A stretch of 18,047 nt of DNA from NCBI GenBank assembly GCA_964596865.1, contig CAZQVW010000018.1:1-18047 (forward strand), given 5' to 3'. The position numbers and the translations under genes were made by a program. Within the stretch, counting starts at the first letter, position 1; each line of letters opens with the position of its first letter. Positions 1 to 6,586 of this stretch are shown here, piece by piece. The notes under the pieces were generated by a model. It saw only the letters and a list, made by a program, of their open reading frames with translations. It had not been told where the DNA came from and searched no databases. This DNA comes from UBA6382 sp964596865 (GTDB taxonomy: Bacteria; Bacteroidota; Bacteroidia; Bacteroidales; Bacteroidaceae).

Positions 1-74
1 ATTATCTAAACAGTACTGTTTAGTTATTGTTACAGCACTGTGAACGCAAACTATCGCGACACTTTTCCGCCGCA
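1..74 (+). repeat. Dispersed palindromic-core element, copy 1 (cut by window edge)
   Basis: This is the right part of an element that recurs at 8165-8285 and 17502-17639. Visible here are the end of a linker (ATTATCTAA), a core ACAGTACTGT (10-19), a linker TTAGTTATTGTT, a core ACAGCACTGT (32-41) and the constant right end GAACGCAAACTATCGCG. The extension CACTTTTCCGCCGCAG (59-74) resembles copy 3 but is absent from copy 2. The first linker is the reverse complement of linker 1 of copy 2 (TTAGATAATGTT), so linker orientation differs between copies. Function unknown. The repeat relation is read directly from the sequence. Confidence 0.9.
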
Positions 75-158
75 GATGCTGATAAACTCAGTTCAACTGC
101 TGATAAAATCTGTTTAGATGCCGATAAACTAAGTTCAGATGCTGATAAAATCGGGAGA
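75..158 (+). repeat. 21-bp tandem repeat array A, four units
   Basis: There are four imperfect 21-bp units at 75-95, 96-116, 117-137 and 138-158. They share the core GCTGATAAA or GCCGATAAA. Units 1 and 3 resemble each other (ending AGTTCA), as do units 2 and 4 (ATAAAATC), which gives a 42-bp higher-order period. Because 21 is a multiple of three, both strands read as heptapeptide repeats (plus strand DADKLSS, TADKICL). No ATG-started gene with upstream signals was found across it, so coding status is undecided. The array directly follows the right end of repeat copy 1 and has no counterpart at copies 2 or 3. Confidence 0.9.
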
Positions 159-248
159 AGGGGCAACGAGATGAAATTCTGTAGCGAAAATATCTTCCCT
201 TTTAGCAATTATTTGCAGTGAGAAAGCGTATATGTAGAATGAAAGGTG

Positions 249-281
249 TAATTTTGCACACGCAACGATGAGTGTGCAAAA
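249..281 (+). promoter_or_regulatory. Candidate promoter overlapped by a perfect inverted repeat (possible operator)
   Basis: TAATTTTG at 249-256 matches the Bacteroidetes -7 consensus TAnnTTTG. A perfect inverted repeat with arms TTTTGCACAC (252-261) and GTGTGCAAAA (272-281), separated by 10 nt, covers the -7 element and the expected transcription start. That is where a repressor would block initiation. The nearest TTTG upstream (212-215) is 33 bp from the -7 box, longer than the usual spacing of about 20. The regulator could be the TetR-family protein encoded at 446, through autoregulation. That assignment is inference. Confidence 0.5.
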
Positions 282-376
282 AGATGGGTGCATCAATCTG
301 CCGGACAGGGCGGTTTGCTGAATAGATATGGTTACTCGCTTATTATATATGATTGCGCGTACATTATATATAATCA

Positions 377-408
377 TTTGCCCCTTTTATTTGTCTACTC
401 ATACTTTG
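377..408 (+). promoter_or_regulatory. Alternative promoter-like pair before the TetR gene
   Basis: TTTG at 377-380 and ATACTTTG at 401-408 are separated by 20 bp, the spacing expected for Bacteroidetes -33 and -7 elements. The -7 box keeps TTTG but does not have TA in the first two positions. It would give a leader of about 30 nt before the ATG at 446. It is weaker in sequence than the element at 249 but better in spacing. Confidence 0.3.
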
Positions 409-445
409 TATACCTCTGCTTATACGCACCATAAGAGCAAGAAAA

Positions 446-1042
446 ATGTCTACTGCCAGAACAAAAAGTTTGTTGATTGATGTGGCGCGCCGTCTGTTCG
501 CCCAAAAGGGATTGAACGGCACCACAATGAACGATATTGCCAAGGCCTCCGGCAAAGGGCGGCGCACGCTCTACGCTTATTTCGCCAATAAGGAGGAAGT
601 GTACTCCGCTGTCATCTCTACCGAGATAGACCGCTTGTCGGAGAAGTTGGACGAGGTGGCTGCGCGCGATATGGACCCCGAACTGAAGGTTGCCACCCTC
701 ATCTACACCCATTTGGACATGATTAAAGAGGCCGTGGTGAGAAACGGTAACCTGCGCGCTGAATTTTTCCGCAACATCTGGATGGTGGAGAAGGTGAGAA
801 AAGGCTTCGACCACGATGAACTGGAACTTTATCGCCGCGTGATACAGGACGGATGCGACAAAGGGCAATTCCATGTGGAGAGCGTGGACTTGGTGGCCGA
901 CATAATCCATTATTGTATCAAGGGATTGGAAGTACCTTATTTATATGGGCGTCTTGGCAACGGTATGACACTGGCAGGGAGCCGCCCGCTGGTTATTAAT
1001 ATGGTGAAGCGCTTGCTGGGCGTGAATGACAGAAATTATTAG
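446..1042 (+). CDS. TetR/AcrR family transcriptional regulator
   Basis: The protein is a 198-residue, predicted cytoplasmic dimeric repressor. The N-terminal TetR DNA-binding domain is clear. Helix 1 lies around residues 6-20 (LLIDVARRLFAQKG), followed by the helix-turn-helix at about 26-52 with TTMNDIAKASGKGRRTLY and the characteristic YFANKEEVY motif. The remaining 140 residues are helical and divergent, as expected for a ligand-binding and dimerisation domain, so the effector cannot be predicted. The ATG at 446 gives the normal N-terminal length, with a purine-rich AAGAAAA just upstream. The gene is followed by fabG on the same strand, with a separate promoter-like TAACTTTG starting right after the stop codon. 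A role in controlling fatty-acid or envelope genes is suggested only by that neighbourhood. Confidence 0.93.
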   Translation: MSTARTKSLLIDVARRLFAQKGLNGTTMNDIAKASGKGRRTLYAYFANKEEVYSAVISTEIDRLSEKLDEVAARDMDPELKVATLIYTHLDMIKEAVVRNGNLRAEFFRNIWMVEKVRKGFDHDELELYRRVIQDGCDKGQFHVESVDLVADIIHYCIKGLEVPYLYGRLGNGMTLAGSRPLVINMVKRLLGVNDRNY

Positions 1043-1050
1043 TAACTTTG
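1043..1050 (+). promoter_or_regulatory. Candidate -7 promoter element for fabG
   Basis: TAACTTTG fits the Bacteroidetes -7 consensus TAnnTTTG exactly and begins one base after the TetR-family stop codon. It predicts a start of transcription near 1056 and a leader of about 100 nt before fabG. No TTTG was seen at the usual distance upstream, so the -33 element is missing or degenerate. Confidence 0.5.
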
Positions 1051-1157
1051 CCGTGTGGAGAAAAAGGGCGTTTCCCAGTATGCGGGGGCGGAGCCGATTT
1101 CCCTTCATGGCAATTAATAATCACAAATATAATCGCTAATCTAAAAATACAATCATT

Positions 1158-1904
1158 ATGGCATTATTAACAGGAAAGACCGCGCTCATCACCGGTGCTG
1201 CGCGCGGAATCGGCAAGGCCATCGCCTTGAAGTTCGCCCAAGAGGGCGCAAACATCGCTTTCACCGACATCAAGATAGATGAAAACGGTAAGGCCACCGA
1301 GCAGGAGATTGCCGCTCTGGGTGTGAAATGCGTGGGCTACGCCTCTAATGCGGCCGAATTTGAGGAGACGGCCGAAGTGGTGAACAAAGTGAAAGACGAT
1401 TTCGGCAGTATCGATATTCTGGTGAACAATGCCGGTATCACAAAGGATTCGCTGATGCTCCGTATGACCGAGCTCGAGTGGGACGCCGTGATTGCTGTGA
1501 ATCTGAAGTCGGCCTTTAATTTCATCCACGCCGTTACCCCAATTATGATGCGCCAAAAGAGCGGTAGTATCATCAATATGGCCTCGGTGGTGGGCGTGCA
1601 CGGCAATGCGGGCCAGTGCAACTATGCTGCGTCCAAGGCCGGACTGATTGCTTTGGCCAAGAGTATCGCACAGGAGATGGGCTCTCGCGGCATCCGCGCC
1701 AACGCCATCGCCCCTGGCTTTATCGAGACAGCTATGACCGCTGCTCTGCCCGCTGACATCCGCAAGGAGTGGGTTAATAAGATTCCTTTGCGCCGCGGTG
1801 GTACTGTGGAGGACATCGCCAACACTGCCCTCTACCTCGCCAGCGACCTCTCGTCGTATGTTAGCGGTCAGGTGATCCAGGTAGACGGCGGTATGAACAT
1901 GTAG
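1158..1904 (+). CDS. fabG: 3-oxoacyl-[acyl-carrier-protein] reductase FabG
   Basis: FabG carries out the NADPH-dependent reduction of 3-oxoacyl-ACP in the elongation cycle of type II fatty-acid synthesis, in the cytosol. The 248-residue length is normal. Short-chain dehydrogenase signatures are all present: the cofactor-binding TGAARGIG at 12-19, NNAG at 90-93, catalytic Asn115, Ser143, Tyr156 and Lys160 (YAASK), and the C-terminal QVDGGMNM typical of FabG. The ATG at 1158 is preceded by an AT-rich leader without a clear Shine-Dalgarno sequence. It lies between a TetR-family gene and an RluA-type gene on the same strand. Other SDR substrates cannot be excluded by sequence alone, but the match to FabG is close throughout. 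Confidence 0.95.
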   Translation: MALLTGKTALITGAARGIGKAIALKFAQEGANIAFTDIKIDENGKATEQEIAALGVKCVGYASNAAEFEETAEVVNKVKDDFGSIDILVNNAGITKDSLMLRMTELEWDAVIAVNLKSAFNFIHAVTPIMMRQKSGSIINMASVVGVHGNAGQCNYAASKAGLIALAKSIAQEMGSRGIRANAIAPGFIETAMTAALPADIRKEWVNKIPLRRGGTVEDIANTALYLASDLSSYVSGQVIQVDGGMNM

Positions 1905-1916
1905 AATTGGAGTACG

Positions 1917-1983
1917 TTGGAGCTATTGGAGCTGTTTGATTAATAACGAGTTCCAATAGCTCTAATAGCTCTGATAGCTCCAA
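1917..1983 (+). repeat. Short AGCTAT-rich repeats with imperfect inverted symmetry between fabG and the RluA-type gene
   Basis: The gap holds 9-bp repeats (AATAGCTCT twice, then GATAGCTCC) preceded by TTGGAGCTATTGGAGCT. The segments 1917-1933 and 1967-1983 are complementary at 15 of 17 positions, separated by 33 nt, so the transcript could fold into a hairpin. There is no T-run after it. It is therefore not a classical terminator, and the two genes may still be co-transcribed. Confidence 0.5.
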
Positions 1984-1988
1984 TCGCT

Positions 1989-2687
1989 ATGCAGGTTCTC
2001 TACGAAGACAATCACATCATTATTGTGTCGAAGGCCGCGGGCGAAATCGTGCAGGGCGATAAGACCGGCGACCGCCCGCTCTCTGACACCGTAAAAGCCT
2101 ATATCAAAGAAAAATACCATAAGCCCGGCGATGTTTTCCTGGGCGTTGTCCACCGATTAGACCGCCCCGTGAGCGGTGTGGTGGTGTTTGCGCGCACGTC
2201 CAAGGCGTTGGCGCGTATGAACAAACTGTTTGCCGAGGGCAATGTCCACAAAACCTATCTCGCCATCACCGCAAATAGACCCAAACAGGAGGAGGGCCTT
2301 CTGGAGACGTGGCTCACACGCAATGAGCGGATGAACAAATCGTTTTCTTCGCCCGTGGAGAAGCCGAATAGCAAGTTGGCTCGACTGGAATACAAGGTCG
2401 TGGCCTCTTCTGAGAGGTATAACCTCCTGCAGGTGCGCCTTCTCACGGGTCGCCACCACCAAATACGATGCCAGTTGGCCGCTATCGGATGCCCCATCAA
2501 GGGCGACTTGAAATATGGCGCCAAGCGCTCCAACCCCGATGGGTCTATCTCGCTCCATGCGTGGCGGATACAGTTTGAGCACCCCGTTTCCCATGCCCAG
2601 ATAGATGTATGTGCTCCCTTTCCCGACGACAACCTGTGGCGCGCCCTGACAGCCTCGCTGCCAATGCCTAATAATCCGGCAGGATAG
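1989..2687 (+). CDS. RluA-family RNA pseudouridine synthase
   Basis: This enzyme isomerises specific uridines to pseudouridine in rRNA or tRNA; the target is not predictable here. At 232 residues it has only the catalytic domain and lacks an N-terminal S4 domain, like the short RluA relatives common in Bacteroidetes. The family signature HRLDRPVSGVVVFA begins at His55, with Asp58 as catalytic nucleophile. Further RluA features are GRHHQIRCQLAAIGCPIKGD near 153-172 and LHAW near 188. The ATG at 1989 places the usual opening VLYEDNHIIIVSKAAGE at the N-terminus. It ends 70 bp before a rho-independent terminator. Confidence 0.93.
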   Translation: MQVLYEDNHIIIVSKAAGEIVQGDKTGDRPLSDTVKAYIKEKYHKPGDVFLGVVHRLDRPVSGVVVFARTSKALARMNKLFAEGNVHKTYLAITANRPKQEEGLLETWLTRNERMNKSFSSPVEKPNSKLARLEYKVVASSERYNLLQVRLLTGRHHQIRCQLAAIGCPIKGDLKYGAKRSNPDGSISLHAWRIQFEHPVSHAQIDVCAPFPDDNLWRALTASLPMPNNPAG

Positions 2688-2757
2688 GGGCGGAAATGTT
2701 ATAACACCTTTTTTCTCTACCCCCTTTCGGTGGGTAGTAGTATTTCTGTCTGTGTAT

Positions 2758-2781
2758 TGGCGCAAAGTAGGCGCCATTTTT
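2758..2781 (+). terminator. Rho-independent terminator after the RluA-type gene
   Basis: TGGCGC (2758-2763) pairs perfectly with GCGCCA (2771-2776) around a 7-nt loop and is followed by TTTTTGTTTT. It closes the fabG-pseudouridine synthase transcription unit and separates it from the export operon. Confidence 0.8.
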
Positions 2782-2858
2782 GTTTTATTTAGTCATTAAT
2801 TTTTTAGGTAAAAAGCCACTTTTTGCCAATGCGTAGCTAATAATATTAAAAATCTTCT

Positions 2859-2866
2859 TAACTTTG
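2859..2866 (+). promoter_or_regulatory. Candidate -7 promoter element for the polysaccharide export operon
   Basis: TAACTTTG is an exact TAnnTTTG match, 135 bp before the Wza-like start codon. The nearest TTTG (2822-2825) is 33 bp upstream, not about 20. The predicted leader of roughly 130 nt (2872-3000) contains no hairpin or known riboswitch that I could recognise. Confidence 0.5.
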
Positions 2867-3000
2867 CAACTTCAAGTAGTGGGTTAGTTTGCCCAAAAAG
2901 GTAGTCGCTGGCGCGTAGGCCGCGGTTTCTTGCAAGTCTTGCCCATAAAATCACTCTCAATGTATATTACTAATACACAGACAGAAAACATATTATTATA

Positions 3001-3810
3001 ATGAAGAAAATCCTGTTCGCCCTCGCGCTTGTGGCCACAATGTTCACCACATCCTGCGTGAACAATAAGGAGATGATTTATCTCCAAGGCGCTGATTCTA
3101 TCTATGCCCACCCTGTGGCGATAGATAAAGACTTCCAACTCCTTATCCAAAAGGACGATCAATTGGCTATCACCCTCACTTCCCGAGACCAGGAGCTTAT
3201 AGCCCAATTTAATAACAGTCTTTTGGTGGGCACCGGCAACTCCGCCGGCGGAGCCAACACCTCGCAGGCGATGACGCAGAGCGGCGTCTGCTATTTCTAC
3301 GTCTATCAAGACGGCACAATCAATTTCCCCGTTATCGGTAAGGTGAAAGCCGCCGGACTGACGGTGGATCAGCTCGCTTCCAACATCCAAAAACAATTGC
3401 AAGAGGATGTTCACGATGTGCAGGTGAGCGCAAAAATCATGAGTTTCAAGGTTACCGTTCTGGGCGATGTTAAAAACCCGGGCACACAGAGCTATACCGG
3501 TCAGCGCCTCACACTTTTGGAGGCTATCGGCCGCGCTGGAGACCTCAACGCCTCCGCTATCCGCACAAACGTGATGGTGGTGAGAGAAGACGAGGGCAAA
3601 CGCGTTACTTATAAGGTGGATCTCACCAACCCCGAGTCCGTTTTTAATTCGCCTGCCTATTATATGCAGCAAAACGACCTCGTCTACGTGGAGAGCAACA
3701 AGTCGGTAAAGGTTAAAGGTAGCACGTCCTACACTTACCTCACCGTTACCGGCACTCTGGTGAGCATGGTGGCCTCTGTAGTCTCGTTGATAATCGCTTT
3801 AACCCGCTAA
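3001..3810 (+). CDS. Polysaccharide biosynthesis/export lipoprotein, Wza-like
   Basis: A predicted outer-membrane lipoprotein that forms the exit channel for capsule or exopolysaccharide. The signal peptide MKKILFALALVATMFTTSC ends in a lipobox with Cys19 as the lipidated residue. A polysaccharide-export (Poly_export) domain covers about 45-145, including VCYFYVYQDGTINFPVIGKV. One SLBB-type domain follows at about 148-235, with VTVLGDVKNPGTQSYTG and LLEAIGRAGDLN. The last 24 residues form a hydrophobic helix (about 246-267), in the position where Wza has its outer-membrane-spanning helix. At 269 residues it is shorter than E. coli Wza, as usual for Bacteroidetes homologues. Only 6 bp separate it from the Wzc-like gene, so the two are almost certainly co-transcribed. 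Confidence 0.93.
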   Translation: MKKILFALALVATMFTTSCVNNKEMIYLQGADSIYAHPVAIDKDFQLLIQKDDQLAITLTSRDQELIAQFNNSLLVGTGNSAGGANTSQAMTQSGVCYFYVYQDGTINFPVIGKVKAAGLTVDQLASNIQKQLQEDVHDVQVSAKIMSFKVTVLGDVKNPGTQSYTGQRLTLLEAIGRAGDLNASAIRTNVMVVREDEGKRVTYKVDLTNPESVFNSPAYYMQQNDLVYVESNKSVKVKGSTSYTYLTVTGTLVSMVASVVSLIIALTR

Positions 3811-3816
3811 AACGCT

Positions 3817-6282
3817 ATGGCTGACATTCAAGAAAAAGATAAGAACCTCAATCCTCAAGAGGAAGACAACACCCAATGGCTTAATATCGCGCTGTCCTGC
3901 CTGTCGGTGGTGCGAAAGAATTGGAAATGGTTTGTTTTGAGCGTGATTGTGTGCGCAGGCCTGGCCTATCTCTACACTCGCCGCCAGCCCCGCGTCTATA
4001 GCCAGAGCGCCACCATCCTTATTAATGCGGATGACGGTTCTAGCTCCGGTCAGCGCTCGCGCCGTATGCAGAATTTCCAAGATGTGATGAGCCTTCAGGC
4101 TAATGGCAATCTCAAGGACGAGATTTTTGTGCTTACCTCCAGAAAACTGATGAAAACAGTGGTGGAGAAGCTCAATCTTCAGGTCGTTTATTCCATGAAG
4201 CGCCACTTTACTCCTATCGCCCTCTTTGAAGACCGACCTTTCACCGCTAATTTCTTGGAGCCTTTCAAGGGGACGGTCTCTTTCAACGCGGAGATTGACG
4301 GCGACAAGATTAAAATCACGAAATTCCGCTTCAAAGGCAAATCCACCGGTTTCACAAAGACCGTTTCCTACGGCGAACCTATGAAAACGCCCGGAGGAAT
4401 CATGGTATTTGAGAAGACAAAGTACTATAAGCGCAAGGCTTATAGAAATAAAACCATCTATGTTACGCGTCTTAGCTTAGATAAGGCAATTACGGCCTTT
4501 CGCGGCTGTTTGGGCGCCAGCGAAAACAGCAAGGATGCCGACCTTATCACCATTACTTGCTTAGACCAAAATCCCAAACGCGCCAATGCTATCCTCAGCA
4601 CCCTGCTCGACGTCTATAAGGCCGACATCGTGGATTCTAAAAACACCGTGGCTCGCAATACTGCCAAGTTCTTGGACGATAGAATCAAACTTACCGGCGC
4701 TCAACTAAGCAGTGTGGAGCGCGATCTCGTTAGTTTTAAGCAGCAGAGCAACCTTTTGGATTTTAATCTCAATGTAAACAATTATTTGGAGGAGAGCTCC
4801 ACATCTAATCAGAAGCTTTTGGAATTGGAGACCCGCCTCTCCGTGGTTTCTACACTGAGGGATTTCATTGTAGACCACGCCAACGCGCAAAAGCTCATTC
4901 CCGTGCTCGGCGCTCTGGGCAATGCCAATATGGAGAACCAGATTACGCAGTATAATGCCCTGATGATTGAGCGTAATAACCTTGCGCAAAACTCGTCGCC
5001 CACATCGAATGAAATTCAGAAGCGCGATCGCGAATTGGAGGCCATGCGCACAACGATTTGTGCCGCGATAGATTCGTATGTTAGCTCCATCCGAATCCAG
5101 GTGGCCAAGGCGCGCATGTCGGACGACCAGCTCCGCTCGAAGATGAACGATGCGCCACAGTCTGAAATCCGCACGCTCGACATTACGCGCCAGCAAAAGA
5201 TTATGGAGGCCCTCTATACTTATCTTCTCAACAAGCGTGAGGAGACTGCCCTCCAGCTTGCCATCAACGAGGCCAACGTGCGTATTGTGGAATACCCCTA
5301 TGGCGGGCCGAATCCCATCTCGCCGCACACCAAGCGCAATATGCTTGTCGCTGGAGTAGTGGGCTTGGCCATTCCTGCCTTTATCTTCTGGATGTTGATC
5401 ACGCTGAACAAGTCCGTTCGCGGTCGCAAGGACATTGAGGACGCCCTCACCGTGCCTATCATCAGTGATATTCCGCGTTGGAACGATGAAAACAACGATA
5501 AGAAGTTCCTTTCGCGCAGGGATAACGGTAAGACTATTTTTGATGCTTTCTATGTGTTGCGTTACAACCTGAATATGCTGCTGAAGGAGGGCGTGGTTTG
5601 CATAACGAGCTCCACGCCATCGCAAGGCAAAAGTTTTGTGTCGCGCAACCTCTCCAGCATTCTTTCTATCGGCGGCGCCAAGACGGTGCTCATCGATTCT
5701 GATATTCGCAAGAACACCGTCAGCGACATTCTTGGCAACCACCGCTCCAAATATGGCCTCACGTCTTATTTGGTTGGCCAGTGTGAGATAGACGACATCA
5801 TCGTGAAGGACGTTGGCGACGGTTTGGATATTATTCCTGCCGGTGTGCGCCCGCCTAACCCCGCCGAGATTCTTATGAGCAAGCGCTTTGATGAACTGGT
5901 GGATGTCCTGCGCAAGCAGTATGGTTACCAGTACGTGGTGATTGACTGTACGCCGGCCTTTTCTGTGGCCGATGCCGCCATTGTCAATCGCATGGCAGAT
6001 ATTACGCTGTATGTTATCCGTGTGGGTGTGGAGGATCGTCGCTTCCTGCCCGAGGTGGAGAAATCCTTTGCCGAGGGCAAGTTCACCAATATGCGCATTG
6101 TTGTTAATGACAGCGATATTCATGATACCACCGGCTATGGTTATGGCTACGGATACGGTTATGGCTACGGCTACGGCTATGGTTATGGCTATGGTTACGA
6201 AGATGATCATGATCATGAGCGTAAGCACTTTACCAAGTTGGGTAAACTTCTTGACAAATATCTGTCTTTCTCAAAGAAATAA
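3817..6282 (+). CDS. Wzc-like polysaccharide chain-length regulator and tyrosine autokinase
   Basis: An 821-residue inner-membrane co-polymerase that works with the Wza-like channel. The N-terminal Wzz domain starts with membrane helix 1 (about 36-53). A long periplasmic region with coiled-coil character (about 290-480) and the second helix (about 509-528) follow. The cytoplasmic BY-kinase domain carries a Walker A variant STPSQGKS (599-606, Lys605), Walker A' VLIDSDIR (624-631) and Walker B VVID (707-710). The C-terminal tail holds 11 tyrosines in strict Gly-Tyr alternation (Tyr774-Tyr794), followed by an Asp/His-rich stretch. Such tyrosine clusters are the autophosphorylation sites in this family. 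The start ATG at 3817 follows the Wza-like stop by 6 bp. No glycosyltransferase, flippase or polymerase gene follows. Confidence 0.94.
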   Translation: MADIQEKDKNLNPQEEDNTQWLNIALSCLSVVRKNWKWFVLSVIVCAGLAYLYTRRQPRVYSQSATILINADDGSSSGQRSRRMQNFQDVMSLQANGNLKDEIFVLTSRKLMKTVVEKLNLQVVYSMKRHFTPIALFEDRPFTANFLEPFKGTVSFNAEIDGDKIKITKFRFKGKSTGFTKTVSYGEPMKTPGGIMVFEKTKYYKRKAYRNKTIYVTRLSLDKAITAFRGCLGASENSKDADLITITCLDQNPKRANAILSTLLDVYKADIVDSKNTVARNTAKFLDDRIKLTGAQLSSVERDLVSFKQQSNLLDFNLNVNNYLEESSTSNQKLLELETRLSVVSTLRDFIVDHANAQKLIPVLGALGNANMENQITQYNALMIERNNLAQNSSPTSNEIQKRDRELEAMRTTICAAIDSYVSSIRIQVAKARMSDDQLRSKMNDAPQSEIRTLDITRQQKIMEALYTYLLNKREETALQLAINEANVRIVEYPYGGPNPISPHTKRNMLVAGVVGLAIPAFIFWMLITLNKSVRGRKDIEDALTVPIISDIPRWNDENNDKKFLSRRDNGKTIFDAFYVLRYNLNMLLKEGVVCITSSTPSQGKSFVSRNLSSILSIGGAKTVLIDSDIRKNTVSDILGNHRSKYGLTSYLVGQCEIDDIIVKDVGDGLDIIPAGVRPPNPAEILMSKRFDELVDVLRKQYGYQYVVIDCTPAFSVADAAIVNRMADITLYVIRVGVEDRRFLPEVEKSFAEGKFTNMRIVVNDSDIHDTTGYGYGYGYGYGYGYGYGYGYGYEDDHDHERKHFTKLGKLLDKYLSFSKK
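6133..6198 (+). repeat. In-frame hexanucleotide (Gly-Tyr codon) repeat in the kinase tail
   Basis: Eleven consecutive 6-bp units of the form GGN TAY encode the Gly-Tyr tail. Codon choice varies (TAT and TAC, with GGC, GGT and GGA), so the DNA repeat is imperfect while the peptide repeat is perfect. This points to selection on the protein. Slippage by one unit would keep the frame and change the tyrosine number by one. Confidence 0.9.
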
Positions 6283-6316
6283 CCTTATAGTTTCGCCAAA
6301 CGGCGAAGAAAAATTA

Positions 6317-6356
6317 ATGCCCCGTGTAGTTTTTATGGCTACACGGGGCATTTTTT
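6317..6356 (+). terminator. Strong rho-independent terminator after the export operon
   Basis: ATGCCCCGTGTAG (6317-6329) pairs perfectly over 13 bp with CTACACGGGGCAT (6339-6351) around a 9-nt loop, followed by a T-run. On the opposite strand the stem is followed by TAATTTTTC, so it may also stop transcription arriving from the convergent MATE gene. A smaller hairpin TTCGCC/GGCGAA lies just before it at 6292-6307. Confidence 0.93.
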
Positions 6357-6413
6357 GTAATAACTGCGCATTATCGCAAGCGGATAGTGTGTGGCGGACT
6401 GATTATGTCGCAC

Positions 6414-6497
6414 TATGAGTTGCTTATTCCCTCCTATGAGTTGCTTATTCCCTCCTGTGAGTTGCTTATTCCCTCCTATGAGTTGCTTATTCCCTCC
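6414..6497. repeat. 21-bp tandem repeat array B, four near-identical units
   Basis: Four 21-bp units begin TATGAGTTGCTTATTCCC (third unit TGTGAG) at 6414-6434, 6435-6455, 6456-6476 and 6477-6497. Only one base differs among the four, so the array is young or kept homogeneous. It sits between the convergent Wzc-like and MATE genes, beyond the terminator. Read on the minus strand it encodes the heptapeptide GGNKQLI four times, but the surrounding frame overlaps the MATE gene and lacks support. The rest of 6283-6586 holds the terminator and no gene. Confidence 0.95.
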
Positions 6498-6586
6498 TGC
6501 TTTCCGCATATAGTTGGACAAAAATGCGTGAAGAAGTGCTGATAGGTTGCCGTCCCCTGCATGAGGCGACAATGAGGGAGAGGGCA

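Larger units (their letters stand above)
159..445. other. Intergenic region upstream of the TetR-family gene
   Basis: No convincing gene lies here. The region holds the regulatory signals listed separately: a -7 element with an inverted repeat at 249-281, an AT-rich inverted repeat (ATTATATAT at 342-350 and ATATATAAT at 366-374, perfect 9-bp arms, 15-nt spacer) and a second promoter-like pair at 377-408. A 17-codon ORF starts at ATG 268 and ends at TGA 319-321. It sits 12 nt after the -7 element but has no other support. The stretch AAAATCGGGAGAAGGGG at 147-163 resembles sequence after copy 2 at about 8289, so similarity to the dispersed element may extend this far. Confidence 0.6.

Noticed and set aside
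27..221. Plus-strand frame with DADKLSS heptad repeats
   Set aside because: It starts at a TTG inside the dispersed repeat and lacks a promoter. Coding potential comes from the 21-bp period alone.
4705..6228. Very long minus-strand open frame (507 codons) opposite the Wzc-like gene
   Set aside because: It is the antisense shadow of a clear BY-kinase gene. The translation is low-complexity and shows no family motif.
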